In this document: piece after piece, positions 12,950 through 24,570 of the stretch
Layout: each line of letters begins with the position of its first letter
Position numbering within the stretch: position 1 is the stretch's first letter
Source of the DNA: Chromobotia macracanthus
Lineage: Eukaryota; Chordata; Actinopteri; Cypriniformes; Botiidae
Length of the DNA: 64,000 nt
Direction of reading: 5' to 3'
NCBI GenBank assembly: GCA_036877525.1
Contig: JAZGTH010000067.1
Location: 5,584,501-5,648,500 of the forward strand
Notes under the pieces: model-generated
What the model saw: the letters and a program-made list of their open reading frames with translations, nothing else
Told to the model about the DNA's origin: nothing
The model's database searches: none
Made by a program: the position numbers and the translations under genes

Positions 12950-13403
12950 GAGGTGAGTCGTGCTCCACCCCCCCACACACACTAATCAATCTGGACCCCT
13001 GGCGCCTGCACGTTGTCGTCGGCGACTGTCCGCTTACGGATAGAATGTTCAGAGGGAGGGTGGGAGCGTGCAAGCCCAGCGACGGGGAAAGAGCGCAGCC
13101 GCATCACAGCGTTCGTGTGTGTGCGAGTGTGTGTGTGAGAGCCACGGGGAGTGAACATGCCCCACTCGCGGCGAGTGCAGCCCGAGCACTCGGCGCTGTT
13201 CACGACAGGCAGCCGTTAACGGAGCGAGGGGGAGGGTGGAGAGCGCTCAGAGGGAGGAAAGGAGAGGAAAGGTGGAGAGAGGAGCAGAGGAGAGAGGGGT
13301 AGAAGGAGAGGAGTGAGCCGCTTGCACCTGACAGCCCTGGCCGGTTCGGGAATATCGAGGAGACCCGCACGCTCACGCCTTCTTCTCACGGGCTTACAGG
13401 ACC
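12950..13403 (+). promoter_or_regulatory. shank3: Candidate internal promoter and 5' leader (CpG-rich island)
   Basis: The sequence becomes clearly richer in G+C and CpG than the surrounding intron, with runs such as GTCGTCGGCGACTGTCCGC and AGCGCAGCCGCATCACAGCG. A purine-rich GGAGAGAGG-type leader follows at 13220-13320. An in-frame TGA at 13329-13331 precedes ATG 13404, so a transcript starting here would begin translation at that ATG (context ACCATGT, A at -3). No clear TATA box is visible. Mammalian SHANK3 is known to use several internal promoters. That this island is one of them is inference. Confidence 0.55.
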
Positions 13404-13659
13404 ATGTCGGTGACCACCGGATTTGGCTACCAGTTGCCGGGCATTACCACGGTAACCTATGTTTTTGTTTACAGCCCGGGGACGGTCCAGCGAGACCCCA
13501 GCCCTCCTCTCACAGGGCCCTCACACACACTCTCAGGAGCCCGGGGCCCCAAACGGAAACTCTACAGCGCTGTGCCGGGGCGAACCTTCATCGTGGTCAA
13601 ACCGTATACGCCACAAGGGGAGGGAGAGATACAGCTGAATCGTGGAGAGAGGGTTAAAG
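13400..13659 (+). CDS. shank3: SHANK3 exon (window exon 3): possible alternative N-terminus and first half of SH3
   Basis: The exon ends at donor GTGAGT (13660). As an internal exon it starts at 13400 after ggcttacAG, and the single G completes the Arg codon of the previous exon, giving RLR-TMSVTTGF in frame. As a first exon it would start at ATG 13404. The N-terminal part (MSVTTGFGYQLPG, then YVFVYSPG) has no domain I recognise. From about 13548 it encodes GPKRKLYSAVPGRTFIVVK and GEGEIQLNRGERVK, the first strands of the SHANK SH3 domain. Human SHANK3 has KLYSAVPGRKFIAVK (from memory). The last base opens a Val codon completed by exon 4 (V-L-S-I-G-E-G). The SHANK SH3 domain is atypical in binding-site residues compared with classical ALYDY SH3s and is reported to bind channel and GTPase-regulator partners. 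Confidence 0.92.
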
Positions 13660-14229
13660 GTGAGTACTGTACTGTTTCCCTGTCACTGACATTGTATTTG
13701 ACAGCTGTCAATCATCTGTTATTCCTCAGGCTGTTAGAAAAGGGGAAAGGTTTGTCCAACTTTGCTCTGTAATGCAACAATGATGGAAAAATTTTCATTA
13801 GTTGGGGCTGATTCACGCTGGCACAGTCAAGCTGAGCTTCATGGTTTGTGCTCAGCAATGTGTCTCTTATTTGTAATATATTGGTTTTTTTATTTGTTGG
13901 ATTTTTATTACCTTTATTGGAAGTCTTCATAAAGTGTGTTCTCAAAAATCACTCTGTCACATCAAATACCTGTCCTATAGTACCGATGGAAAATGTTTTT
14001 AACCATCAAAAATGTTGTCTAAATTATTTAAGTTTAGTTAATTTAGGAACTGATGCCAATGAAAACTGCATTTCTGTTAATCAGCCATTCAGACAGGACC
14101 TTAAATCTTAAAACAGTCAAATATCAGCCAGTTATTTGATTTGACAGATATCAGACTGTGCTGTAAAAACAATGTACATATCACATACCTAACATAATAT
14201 ACAAATAATATGTAATATATGACTGCATA

Positions 14230-14231
<2 letters not shown>

Positions 14232-14281
<50 letters not shown>
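14232..14281. repeat. (TA)n microsatellite
   Basis: This is an uninterrupted run of about 25 TA units. It is followed by TGTGTGG. Confidence 0.97.
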
Positions 14282-14286
<5 letters not shown>

Positions 14287-15225
14287 GGGTGAGCTGATCT
14301 GTTAGGTAAGTTAGCTGGAGTGGGTGTTGGATATTACTGGACTACAGACTACCTGTGTTTGCATGATGCACATGATTTTTCTTCTGTAACATCCTGTCTT
14401 TAGTGGTATGAGTCAGGACAGGTAGACAAAGTCATCTGTCAAATGTTGCTCTCTTGGGTCTTTCTTACACGCACTAAACTTTAGCTGTACAGGCCCTGTT
14501 TGCATGTTTACATGCTTCAGCTAGTAAATCGTGGTCCAGAGGGGATGCTGAGAATGAAACCAAGCTGAGAAAATATTCAAGGGTTGTTCAGTGTACTTGT
14601 GATGTTATTTGAAGATGTGGGTGTAGCTCACAGTCACCCACTGAGTGTGAATGAATGCTGTTTGTCATTATACAGCTCTAGGTATGCTCTGGTGTGTGTG
14701 TACGTTTCTGTTTGTGAGTGTGTAGGGATGTCATGCACCTATTTTTGATAGAGGCACCAGTCCAAAGAAAAAACAAAAACATTTCCAAACCACCTAGAAC
14801 TTTCAGAGTGTGTAAGCAGCATTCAAAGTGTAACTACTCAGTTACACTTTGTAGTAGTCGTTAGATCTAGTCTACATAGTACACATCTAGTATACATTTA
14901 CTATGCAAGATGATCTAAGTTCAAATCCCATCCAGACAGGTAGATCTAAAACTGACGTTGACAGCCAGTAATCAGCTTTTTTGTGTTAGTGTTTGAAGTG
15001 ATATGAGTAGGTGATGACAGAGGCAAATGAATGATTGGACATACCCAAAAAGACAAATGAATGATTTACTCTTGTCACAGCATTTTAAACTAACAACTCA
15101 CTTTCTATAATAATCATGACTTACTTATCAAAGATACCTATCAATGAAAAGTTTTTAGAAGTTTTGAATTGGCCCAAAATTACTGAACAGGCATGATACT
15201 TCTGTGAGTTTATGGGGGGGGGGGA

Positions 15226-15465
15226 GGTTACTTAAACATATATTGGGCACACATTTGTACCCAAAAGTCTACAAAATCAGACAAATCTGAGCAATCATTT
15301 GTACAAATGCTATAAAATGTAAGAGAACGTTTTTAATTGTAAAAATGCAGAATGTTTTCTGTTAGGGTTAGAGTGTGAGTTAGGGTTAGATTATAGTGTT
15401 TATAACAATATAGAAGTCCCCAGAAGATGGAATGTCCCCATTTAAAAAGATAAGTAAATGTGTGT
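15226..15465. repeat. ACCATATATTGGGGACA-type dispersed repeat (copy 1) followed by GT tract
   Basis: It starts TTACTTAAACATATATTGGG, continues with TTTGTACCCAAAAGTC and TAATTGTAAAAATGCAGA, then TTTTCTGTTAGGGTTAG and a GT-rich tail. Related copies are at 33991-34240, 34668-34775 and 48060-48205. All lie directly next to GT microsatellites, which suggests the repeat and the tract move together. Confidence 0.6.
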
Positions 15466-15804
15466 GTGCACTTGTGTGTGCACTTGTGTGTGTGTGTGCG
15501 CGCACTTGTGTGTGTGTCTGTTTGTGTGTGTGTATCTGGTTCAGGTTCATGGCTTATGTGTCTTTCTGTTCTTGTCTCCATTCATGCTTCAATCCAGACC
15601 ACCACTCAAACGCAGTGGAAGGTAAAGAACTCTGCATCCATTCCACTGCCCCATCCCCAAGCCCCACTGTATGAGTGTGTGAGTGTGTGTCCCGTGCAAA
15701 ACCCTATAAAATGATTTTTCTTTCTATAACTATTTCACTATTCCCACTTTGTCCAACCTGCATGCCACACACTGTACCCAATACCTTACACACACACACA
15801 CTCC

Positions 15805-15925
15805 AGCCACTCACTAACACTCTCTCACACAAACACTCACTCACTAACACTCTCTCACACAAACACTCACTCACTAACACTATCACACACAAACACTCAC
15901 TTACTAACACTTTCACACACACTGC
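15805..15925. repeat. 30-bp tandem repeat, CACTCACTAACAC type
   Basis: About four copies of a 30-bp unit containing ACTCACTCACTAACACT and CTCTCACACAAAC occur in tandem. The open frames across it are products of repetition. Confidence 0.85.
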
Positions 15926-16795
15926 AGTGTTAACTGTGACTCCTTCCTCCCTCTTTACAGCAGTATGTAAAGTATCACCTTTCTATTCTAACTATTCTAT
16001 TACATTCTATTCTATTAATGATTAAATCACATTAATTCTTTGTCATTTCTGCCATTTGTTTCTAGTGGCACATTTCATAGATTTAACATAGAGGTTACTC
16101 TTTCCTAACTTTAGAAACTTCTCTTGAAAGATAATGGACTTAGGATAGGGGAAAAAGAGAAATAAACCATTCTTTATGTAAGCCAACAGAGCTATAAAAT
16201 AAATGTGGGTGGCATTGTCCACATAATTTGGTCTTTGAACACATTTATGAGAAATGTTGTATATGGAAATCTCTGCCATTTAATTGGTGAATTTGTTATA
16301 AAGACAGAACTGAGACATTAGGATCTCGTTTGAAGAGAGGACACAAGATTACTGCTTTTTTCTCAGGAGAAGGGTCTCAGCAAGAAAGAAAATTCTATGT
16401 TTGCTCTCCATTTAAACTTATGGCAACCTTGGAGAAGCCACAGAGATATTAAAGGGATCTCATTTGAGAATATTTTGTCCTTTGAGTAAGCTCTGTGTAG
16501 TTTTCAGTCCAGTTACTGAAAACAGCTGCACTTACATTTTGCCTTTTGAAAACACGTTGTAGTCAAAATTCATGTGTGCTGGGCAGCAGGTGTGTCATAA
16601 TCTGAGAATTGCCAGTGTGCCCATGCTGGTGGAGATCGAAGCGCCGTTATAAACTGGTGGCACAATGATGGCGTGTTACTTCTGCCATCTTACAAACTGC
16701 CAGGACAAACCATATGCTGGACACGATGACAAACCTCTGACGTAACGCCACCATATGTCAAAAATGTTACCATTTCCTGTGCACTTGTTTTTATA

Positions 16796-17095
16796 GCCCC
16801 TCTGCTAACAGGGAATGTTCTCAGAACGTTGGCTAAAAGTTCTTATAAAAAAGTTCTTACAGTAATAAACTTTTTTAACATTATATACCATGACAAAACA
16901 CTATTCTGAAGTTGTTAGTGGAATGTTTACAGAATTTGAAATGTTTGAATAACGTTCATATAACCAAGGAAATACCGTTAATACAACCTCTAGAAAACTG
17001 GACGTTTTGAGCATTCCTTAAACATTTAAAACAACATGTTTGTTACTTAATGGAAACGTTAGGGAAATGTTCTTACAACCTACAATTGTTAACTG
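16796..17095 (+). mobile_element. MITE-like element, CCCAGCTAAC family (copy C)
   Basis: The left end is CTGCTAACAGGGAATGTTCT with AGAACGTTGGCTAA. The centre contains TTATATACCATGACAAAA. The right end runs GTTACTTAATGGAAACGTTA, then TTCTTACAACCTACAATTGT and a degenerate TTAACTG. This is one of the fullest copies in the window and a useful reference for the family. Confidence 0.7.
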
Positions 17096-18014
17096 ATCAG
17101 CAGTCTGGCTTTATTACCAAGCTACTAATATAATCATAATGTCTGTCTCATCAGCATTCATTCATTTTGGAGCTGCTGTTAATAACACTGTCAGCCTGGA
17201 ATGCTGTTTACACACACAGTGAGAACAAGGTTTGACTAGACATATGGGACATTGTCCCAACTGCTTTTTTGACATTAGTTTACCCTCTGAGACTCACGCT
17301 CTGACAAAATCACGTTCGGTGGCACAAATAAAACGAGACCTTGAGGACTGAATAAAGTCGCTTGTGACTTCGAGTTGAGCCTCATGCAGACATGACATGC
17401 ATCTTCTATTCTGTATGAGGCTCACTGGAGCTTTACCTCAGCCTTGATTTGAGGTCACAGATGCTAAACAGATAAGGGGTGGAAATCAATCCCTCTCCCA
17501 GGTTGAGATCTGCTTCTAAACTTGGTATTTTCAGAGTAGCATTTTTAGGGCAGGCATAGGACCAGGGAGTGAAGTCACGTCTCAGTTCGACAGTTTGATT
17601 CAGCTGTAATGACCAAAGGTTAGAGTGTGTTTTATCCAACTTCATTTGGTGCTCTCTGTCGTTCCACATTCTGACAGAGGAGAATGTTTACGAGGAAATC
17701 AAGCTTGGTAAAGTTCAATCATCTTGTTAATCTGCCCTACCTTTGTTTCTATAGCTTGGAATAGACATGAACAGTCATAGTTTCTTATCCATAGAGCAGA
17801 TTACCAGATTAACTCTGCTTAAAAGATCATTATAGAGCGGGATGATTTTAACGAGCTGGTTAAGGTAGATAAGAAGCCAGCATCTAAAACACACCATAAG
17901 GTGATTAGCAATGCTGGTCTTTTCAGCAGAGAAAAACAACACTGGTTAATGTGTGTTGTACATGTGTTATGCTGTCCTTAAACTTCTCTCTTCTGTGTTG
18001 TGTCTCTCGATCAG

Positions 18015-18041
18015 AATCTGTCAAAGAAAATGAGGAGGAAG
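18015..18041 (+). CDS. shank3: Candidate 27-nt microexon inside the SH3 domain
   Basis: A pyrimidine-rich tract (cttctctcttctg, then gtgtctctcgatcAG) is followed by 27 bases and a consensus-like donor, AAG-GTAAAT. The surrounding intron is phase 1 (G from exon 3, TG from exon 4). Read in that phase the segment encodes ESVKENEEE with no stop and returns to the same phase. Exon 3 plus microexon plus exon 4 would read RVK-ESVKENEEE-VLSIGEGG, placing nine mostly acidic residues between SH3 strands near the distal or n-Src side. Neuronal microexons inside SH3 domains are known (for example n-Src). Here the splice sites, length and phase are direct observations, and actual use is inference. A chance match cannot be excluded in a 22-kb intron. 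Confidence 0.5.
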
Positions 18042-18272
18042 GTAAATTGATTAGTGTATTGATTAGTCCTTTCCCCTGTATTGGTCCTACTGGTCTATCT
18101 ATACTGTAGTTGACTGTAGGTCAGAAATAACCAATGCAAGACAGTAGGGTACCTGTAGAGGAGGGAAGAATCCCTGTAGATCCAGTTCAGAAGGCCACTG
18201 TGGTGTAGCAATGTGAGACTGTAGTTATGAGAAAGGGTTCTGTGTCAATTATATTTATTTCATACCAAAACA

Positions 18273-18590
18273 AAATCTGCAATCTGTAAATTTTTTGGTT
18301 AAAAATCAGTTTTTGAACAAGTACATAACAGACCAGTGTTCAAAACAGCCTCCTTACATTACCTGGATTTGCAACAGTAAGTTATAATAATGATTTATAA
18401 TTTGAGCTATAATTTGAGATTTCGCAGGAAATGTCAGCTTGACATCTGGTTTGTAGCTTGTTCTTAGAGCAGTTGTTTAGAATTTAAACTCGTCATCTAC
18501 ATTAAACAAATAACTCTGCAAGCAACTTGCAATTTTATTATCGAACAGAGATGGCAGTAGAGAGGCAAAAGTTACGGATTGCAGCTTTAA
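18273..18590. mobile_element. MITE-like element with TTAAAGCTGCAATC inverted ends (copy 2)
   Basis: The left end is AAAATCTGCAATCTGTAAAT and the right end GTTACGGATTGCAGCTTTAA. It shares the segment GAGATGGCAGTAGAGAGGCA with the copy at 55738-55919. The microexon candidate at 18015-18041 lies outside and upstream of it. Confidence 0.7.
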
Positions 18591-21579
18591 AAAACCTGTA
18601 TGTACCATTACCATAATTACAGTATAGTTTGGTTTTACTGCCCACTTCTGTATTAAAGTAAGATGTTGTATATTTAAACATTGTAACTACGCGTAAATAT
18701 ACAGTATATTTTTAAGTTCCCATGGTTTTTATTTTTCTTTCCTTTTTTCTGAGTGTAATCAACAGAATCTCTGTATATAGACCATTATGTAGAAAATGAA
18801 CTTCAGGAGGGTAATCATGGTTATGTCAGTTATAAAGGAAATGATAATCTCTCTTGCCCATGCAGCTGATTTGTAGCTGTGTGCATCTATACCACGGGTA
18901 TAGGCTGTTAAATTTATGCCTTTTGCATCTCACTTATGAGTTTTTAGACGTCTTTCCTGCTTGGTCTTGTTTTTGCAAAGGCCTTCTTCACTCATTTCAA
19001 TGAAGCCAAATGACTATTTCCATCTTTAGTTATTTAAACTTGTGTAAAACTACAGGTGGATATTATCATTAGATAAAGTTTTATCCAGTTGATTATAAAG
19101 TAATACAGTGACATGATGATGATACAAAAAATAAATATGAATGCAGTAATATATAGAATATATAGTAATAGTCTTATTCAGTTTAATCACTATATCATCT
19201 CTAATTTGAATCCATTTGTCAGCACTCGAGAGAGCGAGCATTAAACACAGTTGCCAGTCTTATGGGTAATGTTGTTTAACATTAGTGCCCATTGATGCAT
19301 GCAATAGTCTTACAGCATCTTGGAGATGCGCTTGTCGCACACATGATGTTGTTAATATTCCACGAGCATTGGGGGTGTCCCACAGCTATTAATCATGTTT
19401 GTGAATGTCTAATCTGGCTGTTATTTGCAGCATTTTCATTTTCATGCCTGTCTAAAAGATTAATAAGTATAGGTGAACGTGACTGCAGTATGCTGGGAAA
19501 CATTGGACATGCTGGGATTGTCAACTCTGTGACAAGTCATGGTTGGCCCAGTCAAAGACTTCTGTGAGCCTATAATTTCAGGGTCCGGTCCTGTTTAAAC
19601 TGGCTGTTGATTGGCATGCCAGTATGGCTGTGTAAATTGTAACATCATCAACATTTCAAAGATCTATTAAAATGCACAGAGAGAGTTTTATAGCTCTTCG
19701 AAATGTGGATGATGTTGATAATGGTTATGCCATTACATTCGGATCTCTAGAATAAGTTAATTAAGCTTAAATGAGTGGCTTATTTTTTAGATAAAAATAT
19801 AATCATTTTAAAAAATATATATTGAACAAAATATTTTTTAAAGATACTATTTTCTTTTAAAATAATGTGAACTTGTGAAACATGCACAAGAAGACCACAT
19901 GTATTAAGAAAGTAAATTGGCTCTGTTTTTATTTTGTGCTGTCTTTTAAGGGGTTTATATGTAATCTGTACTTCTATGGTGATTCTTTTCCTGATGTTCA
20001 TTAATAATGTTCTTTTAATGTTTCTTGCACCAGTTTAGTTTCCCATGTTCATTTTCCATTTTCTCCTTGAGTGTGTACTGTATCTGTACAGTACTGCATA
20101 ATCTATATATCAGGTGAAACTCTTTATAGGTGAAATGAGCCATTGATTGTCCTTATACAGTACGATCCTATTTAAATATGCATTTTATTAAGTAATCAAA
20201 CACAAAATTGTTTTCTGTAGTGCACTTTCCAAGGCCTTTTAGAACTGCCACCCTAAATAGGTGCCTTTTATATCCATGTCTGATTATATTGTCTAACCTT
20301 CCTAGTATGTTTATCCACCTCATTAAAGATTTCCCATTGGATGACAGTAAAGCCGTAATTCTTTAGAAGTTGAAGAAATCAATTAAGTTTAATTGTGTTT
20401 TTCCACCAGTTTTGAGGCAGTATTAGCATGTGGCCAGTATCCCCCGACAGAGCCCTATTACCTTTCAACGACTCTTAACAGAATTGGTATTTGAAGTGCC
20501 CACTAGCTCCTGGTATTTGTGGGGAAGTTCGTGTCGCTGTGTTAAAAGCGATCATTTGTAAGCAGCCACTTGTCTCACTGGCCTGCGGGCAGGAAGACCT
20601 GTGCTTTTGGTTCCCGGAGCGTGATCTTGTGCTTTTCAGGGTCTGAACGGTACATATCTATGTTCATGACAGCTGTAGTTATTCAGGAAACAAGAGCACA
20701 TCTACCTGTTTCTTAGCAACAGGTGTCTGCCATTCACCAATGTATGTGCACTTGCCAAAATGATATGACATTTTACTGTCGGAGTCAAACTCACAACGAT
20801 ATGAAAATATTTGTGCTCGGTCTTACTCTGCCAACCTGTGTAGTGTAGACACAGTGACCTAAATAAATACCCACAATGCACTGAGTCTCTGGGTGATGCG
20901 CGTTTAACACAGTTTAATCACTCTCAAATGTGCCAGATATATAAAATGTTATTTCAAATTCAGGGTGTGCATTAAAATACGACCCAATTCTGCATCTAAA
21001 ATCAGCCAGGAAATGATTACACCATCTGGTGAGTTGAAATGTGATCAAAAGTTTACTTCTGCATAAATACTGATGTTTACAGCACATTTATACATGGGAG
21101 TAGACTAAATTCAGCTTAATTTATGTTATGCCAGGTCAGGGAAACATACAGACCCAGTCTGTGGCAAATGAGCGTCGGTCAGACTCAAATCAAACTACAC
21201 ATTTGGATTAATGCTTGTCTGTGTGAGTCGTTTCAGAGTTGATAAACAGTGCACAGTGTGTCTGTGTGTGTCAGTATAACAAATGGTGGTTTTGATGTAG
21301 GTTTGTATTGTTCCATTGCAGCAGTGAAAAGCTCATCTCATCAGCGCCCGTGTGCTGACTCATGCCTGTGCATTGCAAGCTATGTGTGCATTTGTGCTGA
21401 GTCACTCTTAGCTTTTATTAGGGTGACAGAGTGGAACATATGTCGCTTTATGGTATACATAGTCTCAAAACCTGCATCCTTGCAACACACACACACAGAA
21501 AACAACCTGTCGTGCTTCCAAAATAGTCCAGTGGTTCCCAACCGGTTTTGCTTTAGCATTGAGCTGCGTAGTGTTAGAA

Positions 21580-21854
21580 TTAAGGCCCTTTTACACCAAG
21601 AACGATAACTGTAACGATAACTCTAAAAGCGTCCAGACCAAAAGTGTTTTGTTTGCAAATTCAAATGGATTTTGATTGGCTGTCTATGTTTCATCATTCA
21701 TCATCTAGAAAAAGTGCTGAAGGTGACCCCAATGATGTTTTTCCTCTGTTTCGTTATTGATGCAGTTATGGTGTGAACTTCGCTATTATTTTAAATTTAG
21801 AACCATTTTTTTAAACTGTATAGTTATTATTGTCTAGGTGTGAACGGTCCTTTA
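21580..21854. mobile_element. MITE with about 35-bp imperfect terminal inverted repeats
   Basis: The left terminus TAAGGCCCTTTTACACCAAG is followed by AACGATAACTGTAACGATAA. The right terminus ATAGTTATTATTGTCTAGGT is followed by GTGAACGGTCCTTTA. The two ends pair over about 35 bases with mismatches. The interior is AT-rich with no open frame. This looks like a complete non-autonomous DNA transposon of a type common in fish. The superfamily is not determined and no clear target-site duplication is visible. Confidence 0.7.
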
Positions 21855-23729
21855 CAAAAGTAACAAAAATGTCTGTAAAATCTGTAATTGAAGTGCATTA
21901 ATATTACATCCATATATAAATGATTAACATGACTTAAGTTGGTTAAGTTTCATGGTTTTAAAGGGGAGAGCCTGATACACCAGCAGTCCATGTTGAAATC
22001 TGGCTTCTACCAAGTGAAAGATAAGTTTGTGGCAAAATAGCACGCTTGATTGAACGCACAGCCTTTGACATCAACAACAAAAGATAGGAAGCATTTTCTC
22101 CTCCCTTTAGAAGTTTATAAGCCTGTTTATTTTTGTAATATAACTGTGCATGATTATATGGTTAGCTGAATTGAGAACCACTGATATATTGTTTAGAATC
22201 AGTCTGTAAGATGCATTTAAGCCTGATAAACATTACAGAAAGCATTTAAATTAGGACTGCTGCTTTCTGTGTTTGTGTGTTCCTACATGTCCTTCTGGCA
22301 GCTTAAATAACATCTTTAGCCTTCTGAGTCAATTAAATTGGAAATAAACAAACAGCTTCGCCAGCACCAGCTAACAAAATCACACACTCAGAAACATTCA
22401 TGTGCTGTTCCCACAGTGCCAGTAATGTGTGTGAAAATCTGTTGTGTGGAGTTGATTTTATTTGTTTATCTGTTGGGTTTCTCAGTGTGAGAATCTGTGT
22501 CACTAAATCCGTATAGCTACTGTAATATTATGAGAACAGCAAGCTGCAATCTGATTGGCTGGCGGCACGTAATTTTACCTAAATTTACTACTGCACTATG
22601 GTTGTTTGTTTTGGTTACCTGGCAGGTTCTTGGTCAGAATAAATTGCAATGTGAATCCGGCTTTAGGCTATGTATGTAACCGGATTATCTTGTGTCATTA
22701 TGATTAGTCATTGCATGATAGTTGCCTCAGAAAATGAGTTGAAATAATATATTTGATATCTGAGAGAGTTTAGATGGACTGCGCTGGTGTTAATACTCAT
22801 GTAGCGGCTAATTATGAGTCAACGTTTTGCTTGAATCAGCTCATCGTGCTTGTTCGTGCATGTGATATCTTTGATCCCAAGGTTAATGCACCACTCGTTG
22901 CATTTTGAATTATCTGTCACAGTTGACCACCTGCATATCTTCCCTCTCACCTTTACCTTGCCTCAAACTTCAACCCCCCACCACCTACAACACCTGCCAA
23001 CACACACACCTTGGCTAACCCAGAATAACCTTACCCATGCAGCTTTTTGTACATGCTCCGTCCATTTCTTATAATTCACGCACAGCTTGAGGTGTTTCAT
23101 TAAATTGTTTGTTTTGTGACTTTAGTGGAGTGGACCTATGATGGAAAACAGGATTGTTTACTGTAGACATACTGTAGACATACTGTAGACAGATGGACTC
23201 TGTAGACATATTTCTTGTCCAGTCCACCCAGACCATTTATAGAAACATAGCTGCAAAAACTATTTATAATTTATAGTATTCAGCAACTTGGTTAGGTAGT
23301 TACTGTATTTAGTTTACATTAGAAGAATTTTCCAGTCCTAACAGATTGTGTTTGAAATTCTACAAAATTCTGACATTCTAGAAAATGCAAAACTAAATTA
23401 CATATTGATTAATATTGTACAATTATTTTTTTTAGGCAACTTAGGCCACTTACAAATGTAAGGATGTTATTGTCTTAGATAACAAAACATCAAAACATTA
23501 AAGAAAAAGTTTTTTAATGACCATTATACATGCTGTTTGGACATTTTTTAGGTGTCAGACTTTGAGGAACATGTCCATATATATAGTGATAAACTGTGGT
23601 TGCTCTGCTCAGACACCTCTGTGAACCTGTGTGAGTGGACAGGCATTATGCATTCACTTCAGATCACCTGCTAAACAAACAAACAGCTGGTTCAGACTAA
23701 TTGTTAACATGGTAGAATGTCTCTGACAG

Positions 23730-24570
23730 ATGACAGTCACCACTCACTTTTACAGAAAGGTAAACGAAACAGCCTCGGTCACCATTCACTTTTACAGTAA
23801 GGTAAACAAAACAGCCTCGGTCACCATTCACTTTTTCAGTAAAGTAAACAAAACAACCTCGGTCACCATTCACTTTTACAGTAATGTAAACAAAACAGCC
23901 TCAGTCACCATTCACTTTTACAGAAAGGTAAACAAAACAGCCTCGGTCACCATTCACTTTTACAGTAATGTAAACAAAACAGCCTCAGTCACCATTCACT
24001 TTTACAGAAAGGTAAACAAAACAGCCTCAGTCACCATTCACTTTTACAGTAATGTAAACAAAACAGCCTTGGTCACCATTCACTTTTACAGTAATGTAAA
24101 CAAAACAGCCTCAGTCACCATTCACTTTTACAGTAGTGTAAACAAAACAGCCTCAGTCACCATTCACTTTTACAGTAATGTAAACAAAACAGCCTCAGTC
24201 ACCATTCACTTTTACAGAAATGTAAACAAAACAGCCTCGGTCACCATTTACTTTTACAGTAGTGTAAACAAAACAGCCTCAGTAACCATTCACTTTTATA
24301 GTAATGTAAACAAAACAGCCTCAGTCACCATTCACTTTTACAGAAATGTAAACAAAACAACCTCAGTCACCATTCACTTTTACAGTAATGTAAACAAAAC
24401 AGCCTCAGTCACCATTCACTTTTACAGTAATGTAAACAAAACAGCCTCAGTCACCATTCACTTTTACAGAAATGTAAACAAAACAACCTCAGTCACCATT
24501 CACTTTTACAGTAATGTAAACAAAACAGCCTCAGTCATTATTTACTTTTTTTGTAAAGTAGAAAAAAGTC
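23730..24570. repeat. 42-bp minisatellite, about 20 copies
   Basis: About twenty 42-bp units carry the core TCACCATTCACTTTTACAGT plus AATGTAAACAAAACAGCC, with variants AGTAATG, AGAAAGG, AGAAATG and AGTAGTG. Since 42 is a multiple of three and the unit lacks a stop in one frame, 299 codons stay open (repeating SVTIHFYSNVNKTA). I regard this as a by-product, not a gene: it has no separate coding context or known domain. Its right flank (to about 24683) looks like the end of a reverse-oriented fish transposon that contains the core of the unit. Confidence 0.93.

Larger units (their letters stand above)
3700..13399 (+). other. shank3: Intron 2 of the visible SHANK3 gene
   Basis: This is 9.7 kb of mainly non-coding sequence. 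It holds a CCCAGCTAAC MITE lacking its left end (4199-4488), a C/T-rich minisatellite (6890-7410), a TTAAAGCTGCAATC MITE (10020-10290) and a GGGGACC/GT-associated repeat (10845-11092). The last part, from about 12640, turns GC- and CpG-rich and may be the promoter and 5' leader of a shorter isoform. I see no further exon in it. Confidence 0.8.

Noticed and set aside
12697..12951. 84-codon open frame upstream of the CpG-rich island
   Set aside because: It is purine-rich low-complexity sequence (repeated Arg/Glu) likely to be promoter or leader sequence. No similarity is recognised.
15961..15966. Possible 6-nt exon (CAGTAT) after a strong pyrimidine tract and AG, before GTAAAG
   Set aside because: It is too short to distinguish from chance in a 22-kb intron, despite the good acceptor tract.
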